This document shows positions 37,112-45,620 of a DNA stretch of 47,593 bases, in pieces. Under the pieces are notes generated by a model. The model was not told the origin of the DNA, did no database searches, and saw only the letters and a program-made list of their open reading frames with translations. Location: positions 1 to 47,593 of the forward strand of contig VAXH01000080.1 of assembly GCA_005883955.1 (NCBI GenBank). The letters are read 5' to 3'. This stretch comes from Actinomycetota bacterium. Lineage in GTDB: Bacteria > Actinomycetota > Thermoleophilia > Gaiellales > Gaiellaceae. Every line of letters begins with the position of its first letter. Position 1 is the stretch's first letter. Position numbers and translations under genes: made by a program.

Positions 37112-37839
37112 GTTTGGGACGCGTCACCCTCGTCGCGCCCTTTCGGGGCGCGGTCGAGGATCGGGTAGTAGCCCATCAGGAACTCCAGCCCGCGGGCGCC
37201 GGTCGAGTACGTGTGATAGACGACGCCGTCCTCGAGGACGAAGGCGCTGAAGCCGGGGCCTTCCGTTAGGTATCCGGCCACGTCTGTTCCGGTGGCGTCT
37301 GCATGCTGGCGAAGGATCGGCGGCGGCTGCTCGAGCATCGGTCCCATGCGCTCGCGCACCTGTTCGTCGGTCTGCGAGACGCCGAAGTCGAAATTGAAGT
37401 CGCTTCCAGCCGACGAGACCCATGGAAAGCTCCAGCCCATCCGCCGCTTGTATGCCTGGAGCTTCGCGAGCGGCGCGCGGGAGACGTAGAGCACGGTCGC
37501 GTCACGCGCGCGCAGGTGCGGCAGCACGCCGTTGACGGCGTCGGCGCTCGATGAGCAGGTCGGGCAGCCGGCCTCGTACGCCGGTCCGAACATGAAGTGG
37601 TAGACGAGGAGCTGCGAGCGGCCGTCGAAGAGCTCGGGCAACGTTCGTGTGCCCTCGTCCGTCTCGAACCGGTACTCCTTGTCGACCGGAACCCACGGCA
37701 ACTCCCGCCGTTGCTGCGCGAGCTCGTCTCCCATCCTTGTGTGCTCCTTCTCGCGACGCAGGAGTTCCTCGCGGGCGGCGAGCCACTCCTCGCGGGTTCC
37801 TACGCTGCTCTTCGGCACCTTGTTCACCCCCGTTGGCAC
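37084..37839 (-). CDS. DUF899 thioredoxin-like protein (first of two)
   Basis: 251 aa. The family signature is complete: GTREEWLAAREELLRREKEH, LPWVPVDKEYRF, TLPELFDGRSQLLVYHFMFG, then the cysteine motif AGCPTCSSSAD, APLAKLQAYKRRMGWSFPWV, and GPGFSAFVLEDGVVYHTYST. DUF899 proteins have a thioredoxin fold and a C-x-x-C-like site, suggesting thiol or peroxide chemistry; no defined reaction is known to me. A paralogue lies at 41306-42043. Confidence 0.9.
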   Translation of the reverse strand: MPTGVNKVPKSSVGTREEWLAAREELLRREKEHTRMGDELAQQRRELPWVPVDKEYRFETDEGTRTLPELFDGRSQLLVYHFMFGPAYEAGCPTCSSSADAVNGVLPHLRARDATVLYVSRAPLAKLQAYKRRMGWSFPWVSSAGSDFNFDFGVSQTDEQVRERMGPMLEQPPPILRQHADATGTDVAGYLTEGPGFSAFVLEDGVVYHTYSTGARGLEFLMGYYPILDRAPKGRDEGDASQTWIRRHDEY

Positions 37840-37886
37840 TCTTTCGCAGGCGCAACCCTACGCGCTTGGCGATACTCGGCCGGCGT

Positions 37887-38648
37887 ATGACGAGACCGTT
37901 CCTGCTTGTGCAACTCAGCGATCCTCACATCGGGGCGACTTGGGCTGACGGCGACCCCGTGGCGGGTCTGAGGGCGGCGGTCGAATCGGTGCGTCGCTTG
38001 CCGGATGCTCCGGATGCGGTGTTGATGTCAGGTGATCTGTCCGACAACGCCGCCGACAGCGAGTACGAGCTCGTGCGTGAATCGCTCGCACAGCTCGGTG
38101 CGCCTTTCTATGTTCTGCCGGGAAACCATGACGACCGTGACACGCTCCGCCGAAATTTCGACTTGCCCGGAGCAGTGGGAACACCGGTGCAGTACTCGGT
38201 GGAGCTCGGGCCCCTGCGGCTCGTAGTCTTGGACAGCACGCGGCCGGGGAAGGTACCGGGCGAACTGGATGCCGATCGGCTGAGTTGGCTCGATGCCGAC
38301 CTCGCACGAGCGCCGGATCGGCCGACACTGATTGCGCTCCACCATCCGCCGGTCTCGACCGGGATTCCGGCGTGGGACGAGCTCGGCCTCCCGGCCGCCG
38401 ATCGACGCGCGTTCGGTGAGGTTCTGCAGCGTCATCCGCAGGTGAGGCGAGTCGTTGCGGGGCATCTCCACCGTGCGTTGACATCGGAGCTGGCCGGCCG
38501 TGCGGTACTCGCGGTCCCGAGCACGTACGTGCAGATGCGCCTCAGCTTCAACTCCGACGAGATCGAGACTGCCGCCGAGCCGGCCGGCTTCGCCGTGCAC
38601 TCGCTACTCGACGGAGAGCTCGCTTCGCACGTCCAACCTGTCACCTAG
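37887..38648 (+). CDS. cpdA: Metallophosphoesterase, CpdA-like (3',5'-cAMP phosphodiesterase type)
   Basis: 253 aa from the ATG at 37887. All calcineurin-type motifs are present: LSDPHIG (D-x-H), MSGDLSDN (GD), LPGNHDDRD (GNHD), LHHPPVSTG and VAGHLHRAL (GHxH). CpdA-type enzymes hydrolyse cyclic AMP or related phosphodiesters with two metal ions. The gene symbol rests on family similarity only. It is divergent from the DUF899 gene and is followed after 9 nt by a metallo-beta-lactamase-like gene. Confidence 0.87.
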   Translation: MTRPFLLVQLSDPHIGATWADGDPVAGLRAAVESVRRLPDAPDAVLMSGDLSDNAADSEYELVRESLAQLGAPFYVLPGNHDDRDTLRRNFDLPGAVGTPVQYSVELGPLRLVVLDSTRPGKVPGELDADRLSWLDADLARAPDRPTLIALHHPPVSTGIPAWDELGLPAADRRAFGEVLQRHPQVRRVVAGHLHRALTSELAGRAVLAVPSTYVQMRLSFNSDEIETAAEPAGFAVHSLLDGELASHVQPVT

Positions 38649-38657
38649 TCCATCGGA

Positions 38658-39293
38658 ATGAACGAGACGATCGACGTCGCGCCGGGGCTCTGGGTCTGGC
38701 GCGTCGAGCATCCGGACTGGGATCCCGACGCCGGCTGGGAACCGGCGGTCACCTCCACCGTCGTCGAGTCCGGTGGCGAGGTGGCTGTGCTCGACGCGAT
38801 CGCCCCGCCCGCAGAGGCGAGCGAGATCTGGGAACGGCTCGACGCGACACCGCCGACCATGGCCGTTGTCCTGAAGCCCGACCATGTCCGGGACGTCGAC
38901 CTCTTTGTTCGACGCTACGGCGTCGAGGCATACGGACCCTCCCTCTTCTGGCGCCACGACATCCCCGAGACAGAGCTCGAGCCGATCGATCCGGGCACGG
39001 AACTGCCCGGCGGCCTCGTCGCCCTCTATGACGGCCGCGGACGCGCCGAGACCCCGCTCTGGCTCCCGGAGCAGCGCGCGCTCGTGTTCGCCGACGCCCT
39101 GACCGAACGCAACGGCAGCCTGCGCGTGTGGGCAACTCCCTGGCACGAGCTGAGCGTCCTGCCGGTGCTACGCGCAATGCTCGAGCTGCCCTTCGAGCAC
39201 GTGATCGTCTCGCACGGGCATCCTGTCCACGACCGTGCCGCCTTCGAGCGCGCGCTCGAACTGCCGCCGTTCGACGAGGCGGGTGGCGAATAG
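38658..39293 (+). CDS. Metallo-beta-lactamase-fold-like protein with degenerate metal motif
   Basis: 211 aa. The fold is suggested by VTSTVVESGGEVAVLDAIAP, GLVALYDGRGRAETPLWLPE, LVFADAL and VIVSHGHPVHDRAAFERALE. The normal HxHxDH site is replaced by KPDHVRDVD (about residue 74), so most metal ligands are missing. It may be an inactive or repurposed member. Follows the metallophosphoesterase after 9 nt, so probably in the same transcript. The 24-nt palindrome at 39350 lies downstream. Confidence 0.72.
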   Translation: MNETIDVAPGLWVWRVEHPDWDPDAGWEPAVTSTVVESGGEVAVLDAIAPPAEASEIWERLDATPPTMAVVLKPDHVRDVDLFVRRYGVEAYGPSLFWRHDIPETELEPIDPGTELPGGLVALYDGRGRAETPLWLPEQRALVFADALTERNGSLRVWATPWHELSVLPVLRAMLELPFEHVIVSHGHPVHDRAAFERALELPPFDEAGGE

Positions 39294-39349
39294 AGACTCC
39301 CGTACCTTGCAGTCAGCTCGGGCCGGCTCGGTGTAGCTGAGCTTCGTGT

Positions 39350-39373
39350 GATCGCCGCCTCGAGGCGGCGATC
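39350..39373. terminator. 24-nt perfect palindrome, likely terminator hairpin
   Basis: Arms GATCGCCGCCTC and GAGGCGGCGATC are perfectly complementary with no spacer, 56 bases after the preceding stop. In RNA this would give a 10-bp stem with a UCGA loop. No T-run. Confidence 0.5.
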
Positions 39374-39406
39374 GAGCCATGAATCCGCCCCTGGTAATGA
39401 TTCCGC

Positions 39407-40111
39407 GTGGCTCCGGGGTGGTTTGAGCTCTTAGCCTGGCTGGCACTCGGAGTCGGGTTCGCCTCCGCGCTCGTCATCGTCGCCGACATCTTCGTGCTGG
39501 GCAACCGCCAGCACATGGCGATCATGGACATCGCCTTTCCCCTGACCGCGCTCTACCTGGGGCCGATCGCTCTCTGGGCCTACTTCGCGCGCGGGCGGCG
39601 GATGTCTCGTAAGCGGATGCCCATGAACGGGGCCAAGATGGACGAGGGCGCCCGCGACTCGTGGTGGCAGGTGTCGCTCTCGGACAGCCACTGCGGCGCC
39701 GGCTGCGCCCTCGGGGACATCGGCGGCGAGTGGATCGTCTGGGCGAGCGCCTGGATGATCGGCTCGACCGTGCTCGGCCCCGAGTACATCCTCGACCTGC
39801 CGCTCGCGTGGGTGTTCGGGATCCTGTTCCAGTACTTCGCGATCGCACCCTTGCGCGGCCAGCTCGGCAGGCTGACACCGCTGGGCGACGCGATCAAGTC
39901 GGACACGCTCTCGGTGCTTAGCTTCGAGGTGGGACTGTTCGGCTGGATGGCGCTTGCGGAGTACGCGATCTGGAGGTCGCCGCCACCCATCGACAGCTCC
40001 AGCCACTGGTTCTTGATGCAGATCGGGATGATCCTCGGCTTCTCGACGAGCTGGCCGGTCAACCGCTGGCTGCTATCTCACGGCATCAAGGAGCCGATGG
40101 CGACCGTCTGA
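39407..40111 (+). CDS. DUF4396 membrane protein
   Basis: 234 aa from a GTG. Six or so membrane segments: an N-terminal pair (LAWLALGVGFASALVIVADIF, ALYLGPIALWAYFA), then the family motif SDSHCGAGCALGDIGGEW (His/Cys-rich, possible metal site), and further helices ending WFLMQIGMILGFSTSWPVNR. The family is of unknown function; the HCGAGC motif resembles a metal or thiol site at a membrane entrance. It stands alone between two hairpin-flanked regions. Confidence 0.87.
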   Translation: MAPGWFELLAWLALGVGFASALVIVADIFVLGNRQHMAIMDIAFPLTALYLGPIALWAYFARGRRMSRKRMPMNGAKMDEGARDSWWQVSLSDSHCGAGCALGDIGGEWIVWASAWMIGSTVLGPEYILDLPLAWVFGILFQYFAIAPLRGQLGRLTPLGDAIKSDTLSVLSFEVGLFGWMALAEYAIWRSPPPIDSSSHWFLMQIGMILGFSTSWPVNRWLLSHGIKEPMATV

Positions 40112-40186
40112 AATCGTCGTCGAGCATCGGCGCGATCCGCCTCGGGGGTCCTGCTCTTCGGTCCGTGAGAAGCCGAGGTTGAAGAG

Positions 40187-40519
40187 CTAAGGCTGCGCTG
40201 ACGCGCTACCCACCACGAGCGTCAGCCCTTCGATGCTCTGAATGCGGACACTCTCGCCGACGTCTGCCCCCTCCTCGCAGCGAGCCTGCCAGAGCTCGCC
40301 CTGAACCCTGACTTTCCCGAGCGGCCGGCAGGCGACGACGACCTGTGCATGCTCTCCGATCATTGCCTCCGCTCCCGTTTTCGGCTTCCAGCGCCGCGCC
40401 AGGCGCAGGCCCCAGGCGAGCTCGCCCGTCTCGACAACGAGACCCCCGAGGATCGCGACCAGGTTCCAGGGCCAGGGCAAGAAGATGAGAGCGAGCACGA
40501 TCGCAACGGTCAACGCCAC
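40187..40519 (-). CDS. NfeD-like protein, short form
   Basis: 110 aa. Two N-terminal hydrophobic segments (TVAIVLALIFLPWPWNLVAI, GGLVVETGELAWGL) precede a C-terminal OB-fold (TGAEAMIGEHAQVVVACRPL, GKVRVQGELWQARC, GESVRIQSIEGLTLVV), the NfeD1b arrangement. NfeD partners SPFH/stomatin-type proteins in membrane quality control; no SPFH gene lies in the window. Divergent from the metallopeptidase gene. Confidence 0.85.
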   Translation of the reverse strand: MALTVAIVLALIFLPWPWNLVAILGGLVVETGELAWGLRLARRWKPKTGAEAMIGEHAQVVVACRPLGKVRVQGELWQARCEEGADVGESVRIQSIEGLTLVVGSASAQP

Positions 40520-40606
40520 TGCTCAACCCTCTCACTGTCGTCGGTGCGCTGGCGTGACGCTCAGCGAGTGGGGGAGGCCGCCGAGTCGCAAGCTAGGCTC
40601 GCCCCA

Positions 40607-41155
40607 ATGGAGTCGGTCGAGGTGCGGCGGTCGCCGCGGGCGCGGCGGTGGCGGCTCGAGGTGCCCTGGGACGAGCCGGCGCGGCTGAGCGTGCCACAGT
40701 CGATGAGCCGTGCGGAGGTCGATCGTGTGCTCGCGGAGAAGCAGCAATGGATCGCAGAGCAACGGCGGCGGCAGATCCCGCGGCTAGGGCTCGAGCGACT
40801 CGCAGTGAGCGAGTCGGAGGCGCGGATCGGAGCGCGCGAGCTCGTCTCGGCTCTGGCCGAGGAGGAGGCCGAGCGGCTCGGGGTTTCCTATGGGCGGATC
40901 CGGATCGGAGGCCAGCGGACGCTTTGGGGTTCATGCTCCTCGCGCGGGACACTCTCGTTCAATTGGCGGCTCGTGCTGGCGCCGCTCGACGTGCTCGACT
41001 ATGTGGTCGTGCACGAGCTCTGCCACCTTCTGGTGGCGAACCATTCGCGCTGCTTCTGGACGCTCGTCGAACGGCAGCGGCCGCACTGGCGCGACCAGCG
41101 TGCCTGGCTGCGCGACCACGGACCCGAGCTTTTGGCCTTTAGTCCGTCCGACTAG
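40607..41155 (+). CDS. YgjP/WLM-type zinc metallopeptidase-like protein (DUF45)
   Basis: 182 aa from the ATG at 40607. VSYGRIRIGGQRTLWGSCSS and TLSFNWRLVLAPLDVLDYVV lead to the zinc site VHELCHLLVANHS (HExxH). The family resembles SprT and WLM peptidases associated with DNA-protein crosslink repair, but bacterial YgjP has no settled function. The N-terminal half is Arg-rich. Confidence 0.88.
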   Translation: MESVEVRRSPRARRWRLEVPWDEPARLSVPQSMSRAEVDRVLAEKQQWIAEQRRRQIPRLGLERLAVSESEARIGARELVSALAEEEAERLGVSYGRIRIGGQRTLWGSCSSRGTLSFNWRLVLAPLDVLDYVVVHELCHLLVANHSRCFWTLVERQRPHWRDQRAWLRDHGPELLAFSPSD

Positions 41156-41305
41156 GCAGCCCGGTCCCGGACTTGCCCTTCACAGGCGCACCGCGATGAG
41201 TTTCCGAGGCGCCAGGGGTCTTATTTCGTGATCCCGGTAGCGTCTGATCCGACGATGGGATCGGGTCGTGCCGGGAGCATTCGAGTCCCGACGGAGGGAG
41301 ATGAG

Positions 41306-42043
41306 ATGCCTGAACACAAGATTGGAACTCGCGAGGAATGGCAGGCGGCCCGCGACGGGCTCGCCAAGCTCGAGGCCGAGCAGGCGGAGCGCAACGAGGA
41401 GATCAAGAAGAAGCGCCTCGATCTCCCCTGGGTCCCTGTGGAGAAGGAGTACGAGTTCGACACCGAGGAGGGCAAGAAGACCCTTGCCGAGCTCTTCGAG
41501 GGGCGTTCACAGCTGCTCGCCTACAACATCATGTTCGGCCCCGACTACACGAACGGCGCCTGCCCCGGCTGCAGCAACCTGGGCGACGGGCTCGACGGCT
41601 CGCTCGTCCACCTGAACCACCGCGACGTGACGCTGCTTTGCTTCTCGCGGGCGCCGATCGAGCGGCTGGCCGCTTACAAGCAGCGGATGGGCTGGCAGTT
41701 CCCCTACGTCTCGACCTACAACACGGAGTTCGCCTTCGACTTCGGCCTTGCCTTGACCGAGGAGCAGGCGCAGCAGATTCGCGAGGTCAAGGAGATGATC
41801 GACAACCCGCCCGAGTGGCTCCAGGAGTGGTCACGCCAGGTCGGGGCCGAGCTCAAGGACGGGTTGCGCGAAGGCCCGAGCTGGATTGCCTTCGCGCGCG
41901 AGAACGGGACCGTCTACCACACCTACACGGTGATGGCGCCCGACCCGTTCGTCGCGCCCTACTTCAGCTTTCTGCTCGAGCGAACGCCGAAAGTCCAACC
42001 CGCCGAGCCTCGTAGTTGGCGCAAGGACGAGTACCCCGACTGA
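41306..42043 (+). CDS. DUF899 thioredoxin-like protein (second of two)
   Basis: 245 aa. The ATG at 41306 follows GGAGGGAG and gives MPEHKIGTREEW, the family start. FDTEEGKKTLAELFEGRSQL, LLAYNIMFGPDYTNGACPGC, APIERLAAYKQRMGWQFPYV and FARENGTVYHTYTV match the first copy at 37084. The CPGC motif replaces CPTC, and an inserted segment (EQAQQIREVKEMIDNPPEWL) follows. Likely thiol-dependent redox role, undefined. Confidence 0.9.
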   Translation: MPEHKIGTREEWQAARDGLAKLEAEQAERNEEIKKKRLDLPWVPVEKEYEFDTEEGKKTLAELFEGRSQLLAYNIMFGPDYTNGACPGCSNLGDGLDGSLVHLNHRDVTLLCFSRAPIERLAAYKQRMGWQFPYVSTYNTEFAFDFGLALTEEQAQQIREVKEMIDNPPEWLQEWSRQVGAELKDGLREGPSWIAFARENGTVYHTYTVMAPDPFVAPYFSFLLERTPKVQPAEPRSWRKDEYPD

Positions 42044-42123
42044 CGCCGGTCCGGACGGTTCACGGGTCCTCAAACAGGGCTCGTGCCGGGACTTGCCGGC
42101 GGGGCCGGCTTGGCGTCGTCTGA

Positions 42124-42621
42124 CTAGGCGGGATCAGTCAGACGACGCTCCGGCCGCGGCGGCAAGGGGCACGCGACGAACGGCCGCCCGAGGATTGCCG
42201 AGCCGAGCTTGTAAGCCTCACAACCCGTGCAGAAACCGGTGAGAGCTGCGAGGAGCGCGAGGCCGGCTACGAGCCCGCCGAGAATCAGCCCGACGAGCTC
42301 GAACCCGGCAGCGTACGCCGCCGTGGCGGCCGCGAGGAAGACGGCTCCGACAAGATTCGCGAAGCGCGGTGGACGGGCGTCCTCGAGCCGCCCCTCCCCG
42401 AAGCGCGGCTGCACGAGCTCGAAGTAGACGAGACAAGGTAGGCAGAATCGACGGCCGAGCGTCAGCCCGATCAGCAACTGACCGGCCAGGACGGCGAGCA
42501 GCCACCACCAGCCGGTGGTGACAGCGACCACGGCCACCCCGCCGATGGTCGCCTGATTGAATCGAGGTGCCCGCGAGTCGATCATGTCGAGGTCGCGGTA
42601 GGGGTCGGCGATGCGCTTCAC
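42124..42621 (-). CDS. DUF4395 membrane protein
   Basis: 165 aa from a GTG. DSRAPRFNQATIGGVAVVAV begins the domain; two hydrophobic pairs follow, with CxxC motifs FCLPCLVYF and GFCTGCEAYKL at matching membrane borders. DUF4395 proteins often occur beside thioredoxin-like proteins and sulfurtransferases, and the paired CxxC suggests a membrane thiol relay. Both DUF899 genes are nearby, which fits. Function is unproven. Confidence 0.88.
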   Translation of the reverse strand: MKRIADPYRDLDMIDSRAPRFNQATIGGVAVVAVTTGWWWLLAVLAGQLLIGLTLGRRFCLPCLVYFELVQPRFGEGRLEDARPPRFANLVGAVFLAAATAAYAAGFELVGLILGGLVAGLALLAALTGFCTGCEAYKLGSAILGRPFVACPLPPRPERRLTDPA

Positions 42622-42818
42622 TTCGAAAAGTATTAGCGGAACGACGCGGTTTGGCGCGTGGCTCGCTGTGGGCTGCCACCCGTTTGCGGGTCAGTCCCTT
42701 TGAGCCGACGATCCGCGAGACCCGATAGCTTGGCTCGCCTGTCGGCATGCTCGGAACGACACCTCATCCCGCGTCACCTGCCCGAGGCCGGTTGAGGCAG
42801 CCCAGGAGCTCGTAGCCG

Positions 42819-43298
42819 ATGCGGCTCTGGCGGCTCACCCGGACGGGCCAGACCGCGCTCGACGGCGCTGGGACGGCGAAGCACGGCGGCCGCTACTCGC
42901 CGCCGGGTTCACCGGTCGTCAACTTCGCCTCGGAGGCGGGCCTCGCGGTGCTGGTGGCCCTGCGATATCTGCCGGGCAATCCAGCCGATGCGCCAGATGA
43001 CTACGTGCTCGGCTGGACCGAGATTGATGCGATTCCCGAGAGGGTCCCCGACGCCGACGCCGACGCCGAGGACGCGATCCGCGCCTGGGTTGCCCGGTGG
43101 CTCGAGGAGCGCCGCAGCTTGCTGGCTGCAGTGCGCTCGCAGGTCCTCCCGGAGGCGGACATCGTGTTGATGAACCCGCTCCATCCCGATGCCGCACGGG
43201 TACGCCCGCTCGTCCCCCGGCCGTTCCGCTTCTCCGAGTGCCTCCACACTCCGCCGATGCGTGCGCGCTACTCCGGCGAGAGCGACGCTCCGAGGTAG
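42819..43298 (+). CDS. RES-domain protein (possible toxin), no antitoxin visible
   Basis: 159 aa. LWRLTRTGQTALDGAGTAKH, GGRYSPPGSPVVNFASEAGL and VLMNPLHPDAARVRPLV match the RES fold of NAD-degrading toxins. The Arg of the motif (WRL) is present, but where most members have an A-x-x-E-x-L helix this one reads LAVLVALRYL, so the expected Glu seems lost. RES toxins are normally paired with a Xre/MbcA/ParS antitoxin immediately upstream; the 197 bases upstream hold no such gene. It may be an inactive or domesticated member. Confidence 0.75.
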   Translation: MRLWRLTRTGQTALDGAGTAKHGGRYSPPGSPVVNFASEAGLAVLVALRYLPGNPADAPDDYVLGWTEIDAIPERVPDADADAEDAIRAWVARWLEERRSLLAAVRSQVLPEADIVLMNPLHPDAARVRPLVPRPFRFSECLHTPPMRARYSGESDAPR

Positions 43299-43346
43299 CC
43301 TGAGGTCAAGCGCTAGGACTCGTTCGGCGCATGGAGGCGCCTCGCA

Positions 43347-43838
43347 ATGGCTGAGAGGAAACCTGCAAAGACGGGCACGAAGAAGTCCGGGAAGAGAACC
43401 ACCGGCAAGACTTCCAAAGGATTCACGGCCGACGAACGAGCCGCGATGAGGGAGCGCGCCCAAGAACTGAAGGCGGCCGCGCGCCGTGGTCCGCGCGCAG
43501 GCAAGGCGGACGGGGAAGGCGAGGTGCTCGCGAAGATCGCCGAGATGCCGGCACCCGATCGCGCCATAGCCGAGCGGCTCCATGCGCTCATCAAGGCCAG
43601 CGCCCCGGCCCTCTCGCCGAGAACCTGGTACGGGATGCCCGCGTATGCAAAGGACGGCAAGGTCGTCTGCTTCTTCCAAAGCGCGCAGAAGTTCAAGACG
43701 AGGTACGCGACGTTCGGCTTCAGCGACAAGGCGAACCTCGACGAAGGCGCCATGTGGCCGACCACCTTCGCGCTAGCGGAGTTGACGGCCGCCAACGAGC
43801 GCCGGATCAGGGCGCTCGTGAAGAAAGCCGTTAGCTGA
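43347..43838 (+). CDS. DUF1801 family protein with Lys-rich N-terminal tail
   Basis: 163 aa. The first 30 residues are basic and low in complexity ([20 protein letters not shown]), then the DUF1801 core: [59 protein letters not shown]. The core resembles the YdhG/frataxin-like fold; relatives are called iron chaperones, without strong proof. The tail may bind nucleic acid. The 222 bases downstream hold no gene. Confidence 0.87.
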   Translation: MAERKPAKTGTKKSGKRTTGKTSKGFTADERAAMRERAQELKAAARRGPRAGKADGEGEVLAKIAEMPAPDRAIAERLHALIKASAPALSPRTWYGMPAYAKDGKVVCFFQSAQKFKTRYATFGFSDKANLDEGAMWPTTFALAELTAANERRIRALVKKAVS

Positions 43839-44060
43839 GGACTGAACTCGCCGCTGGCTGGACCCCCGTGGACCCCACTACAAGACGGCGATTGTCATTC
43901 GGCAGGCCCCTGTCCGACCGCGGGACAAAGCGATGCGGAGGGCCCCGACGTCCAGGGTCGAGCGTATCTCTAGAGAGGGGTTTTTCGACGATCCGACGAC
44001 TGTCCTCTAGCTCGTCGCCCGTTCGTCTCATCGGCGACCATCAACGCGAGAGGAGGAGCG

Positions 44061-44399
44061 ATGAAGTACATGCTGTTGATCCATCACGGTGAGACGCAGT
44101 GGGAGCAGCTCTCGGAGGAGGAGCAGAAGCGGATTCCTGCCGACTACCAGGCGGTTAGCTCGACACCGGGCGTGACTCCGGGCACCTGGATGGAGCCGCC
44201 GGAGCTGGCGACGACGGTCCGCGTCGATGGCGGCAAGACGCTGACGACGGACGGCCCATTCGTCGCTGTCAAGGAGGCACTCGGCGGCTACCTGTTCTAT
44301 GAGGCGGACGATCTCGACGCGGCGATCGAGCTCGCGTCGCGCATTCCGGCGGCGCGGCTTGGTGGAGCCGTCGAGGTGCGGCCCCTGAAGGAGTCGTAG
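44061..44399 (+). CDS. YCII/DGPF domain protein
   Basis: 112 aa with AGGAGG ahead of the ATG. MKYMLLIHHGETQWEQLSEE starts the YCII fold and TLTTDGPFVAVKEALGGYLF carries the DGPF signature and ligand His/Asp positions. DGPF proteins are the regular genetic partner of ECF42-type sigma factors, and one follows immediately; its stop lies 2 bases before the presumed sigma start. Role in signalling is inferred from that association. Confidence 0.9.
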   Translation: MKYMLLIHHGETQWEQLSEEEQKRIPADYQAVSSTPGVTPGTWMEPPELATTVRVDGGKTLTTDGPFVAVKEALGGYLFYEADDLDAAIELASRIPAARLGGAVEVRPLKES

Positions 44400-44401
44400 C
44401 G

Positions 44402-45562
44402 ATCCTCGAGCAGGTCTTCCGCGACGAGTGGAGCCCTGTGCTGGCGAGCCTGATCGGCTTCCTCGGCGACTTCGAGCTCGCCGAGGAAGCCGCGCAGGAC
44501 GCATTCGCGATCGCGGCGGAGCGGTGGCCGCGCGAGGGAGCACCGAGCAACCCGCGCGCCTGGCTCGTCACCACCGGGCGGAACCGCGCGATCGATCGCA
44601 TCCGGCGCGAGCGGACGCTTACGGAGAAGACGCGCCTGCTCGAGTTGCCCGAGGCGATGGAGGATGCGATGGACGAGACGCCGATTCCCGACGAACGGCT
44701 CGAACTCGTGTTCACCTGCTGTCATCCGGCACTCGAGCTCGATACGCAGGTCGCGCTTACCCTGCGCACTCTGGGCGGGCTCGACAGCGACGAGATCGCC
44801 CGGGCGTTCCTCGTCTCCGAGCAGACGATGGCGAAGCGGCTCGTCCGCGCGCGGCAGAAGATCAAGCGGGCGGGAATCCCGTTCCGCGTGCCGCCGGCGC
44901 ACCTGCTGCCGGACCGCCTCGACGCGGTACTCGCAGTCGTCTACTTGATCTTCAACGAGGGCTACGGCGGGCGTTCGCACCTGGCGGACGAGGCGATCCG
45001 GCTCGGCCACGCGCTCGCCGAGCTGATGCCCGACGAGCCCGAGGTGCACGCGTTGCTCGCGTTGATGCTGATCACGGATGCTCGCCGCGAGGCCCGCTTC
45101 GACGACGGCGTCATCGTCCTGCTTCGCGATCAGGACCGCTCGCTCTGGAACCTCGACCAGATCGCCACAGGCAGAGCGGCGCTCGACCGTGCGCTTGCGC
45201 TGGGCGGTCGCGGGATCTACGCGCTGCATGCTGCCATCGCGTCGCTGCACGCGGAGGATCCGCAGGACTGGCCGCAGCTCGCCGCCCTGTACGCCGAGCT
45301 CGCGCGCCGAACCGGCTCGCCCGTCGTGCGGTTGAACGAGGCGGCCGCGATCGCGGAAGCGGGAGACGTCGCCGCTGCACTTGTCCTCGTCGAGAGCCTC
45401 GAGCTCGAGCAATACCACTACCACCACTCGACGCGTGCCGAGCTCCTACGCCGCGTCGACCGCGTCGACGAAGCGCGGGCGGCATACGGACGCGCCCTCG
45501 AGCTCGTGCACTCCGACGCAGAGCGCTGCTTCCTCCAGCAACGCCTCGCCGAGCTCGCGTGA
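44402..45562 (+). CDS. ECF42-type sigma factor with C-terminal TPR-like extension
   Basis: Sigma-2 region: LGDFELAEEAAQDAFAIAAE with WLVTTGRNRAIDRIRRER; sigma-4: LRTLGGLDSDEIARAF with LVSEQTMAKRLVRARQKIK. The last 200 residues form the TPR-like extension typical of ECF42 (LNEGYGGRS, LEQYHYHHSTRAELLRRVD). The first ATG/GTG/TTG in frame is the GTG at 44438, but the frame upstream reads ILEQVFRDEWSP, conserved-looking sigma-2 sequence. AAGGAG (44388-44393) is followed after 8 bases by ATC at 44402, so I place the start there with caution. No anti-sigma gene is present; the YCII protein is the likely partner. Confidence 0.85.
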   Translation: MLEQVFRDEWSPVLASLIGFLGDFELAEEAAQDAFAIAAERWPREGAPSNPRAWLVTTGRNRAIDRIRRERTLTEKTRLLELPEAMEDAMDETPIPDERLELVFTCCHPALELDTQVALTLRTLGGLDSDEIARAFLVSEQTMAKRLVRARQKIKRAGIPFRVPPAHLLPDRLDAVLAVVYLIFNEGYGGRSHLADEAIRLGHALAELMPDEPEVHALLALMLITDARREARFDDGVIVLLRDQDRSLWNLDQIATGRAALDRALALGGRGIYALHAAIASLHAEDPQDWPQLAALYAELARRTGSPVVRLNEAAAIAEAGDVAAALVLVESLELEQYHYHHSTRAELLRRVDRVDEARAAYGRALELVHSDAERCFLQQRLAELA

Positions 45563-45620
45563 GCGACGAGGCGGGAAGCGCGACCCTCGCCTCCCTCAAA
45601 CCCGGGGGTCGGTCCGGCGT

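Noticed and set aside
42622-42818. A Xre/MbcA/ParS antitoxin gene upstream of the RES-domain protein
   Set aside because: The frames here are short, stop-interrupted and lack the helix pattern of that family.
43960-43990. TCTCTAGAGA followed by GGGG and TTTTT as an intrinsic terminator
   Set aside because: The palindrome is short and AT-rich and is separated from the T-run by a G-run; too weak to call.
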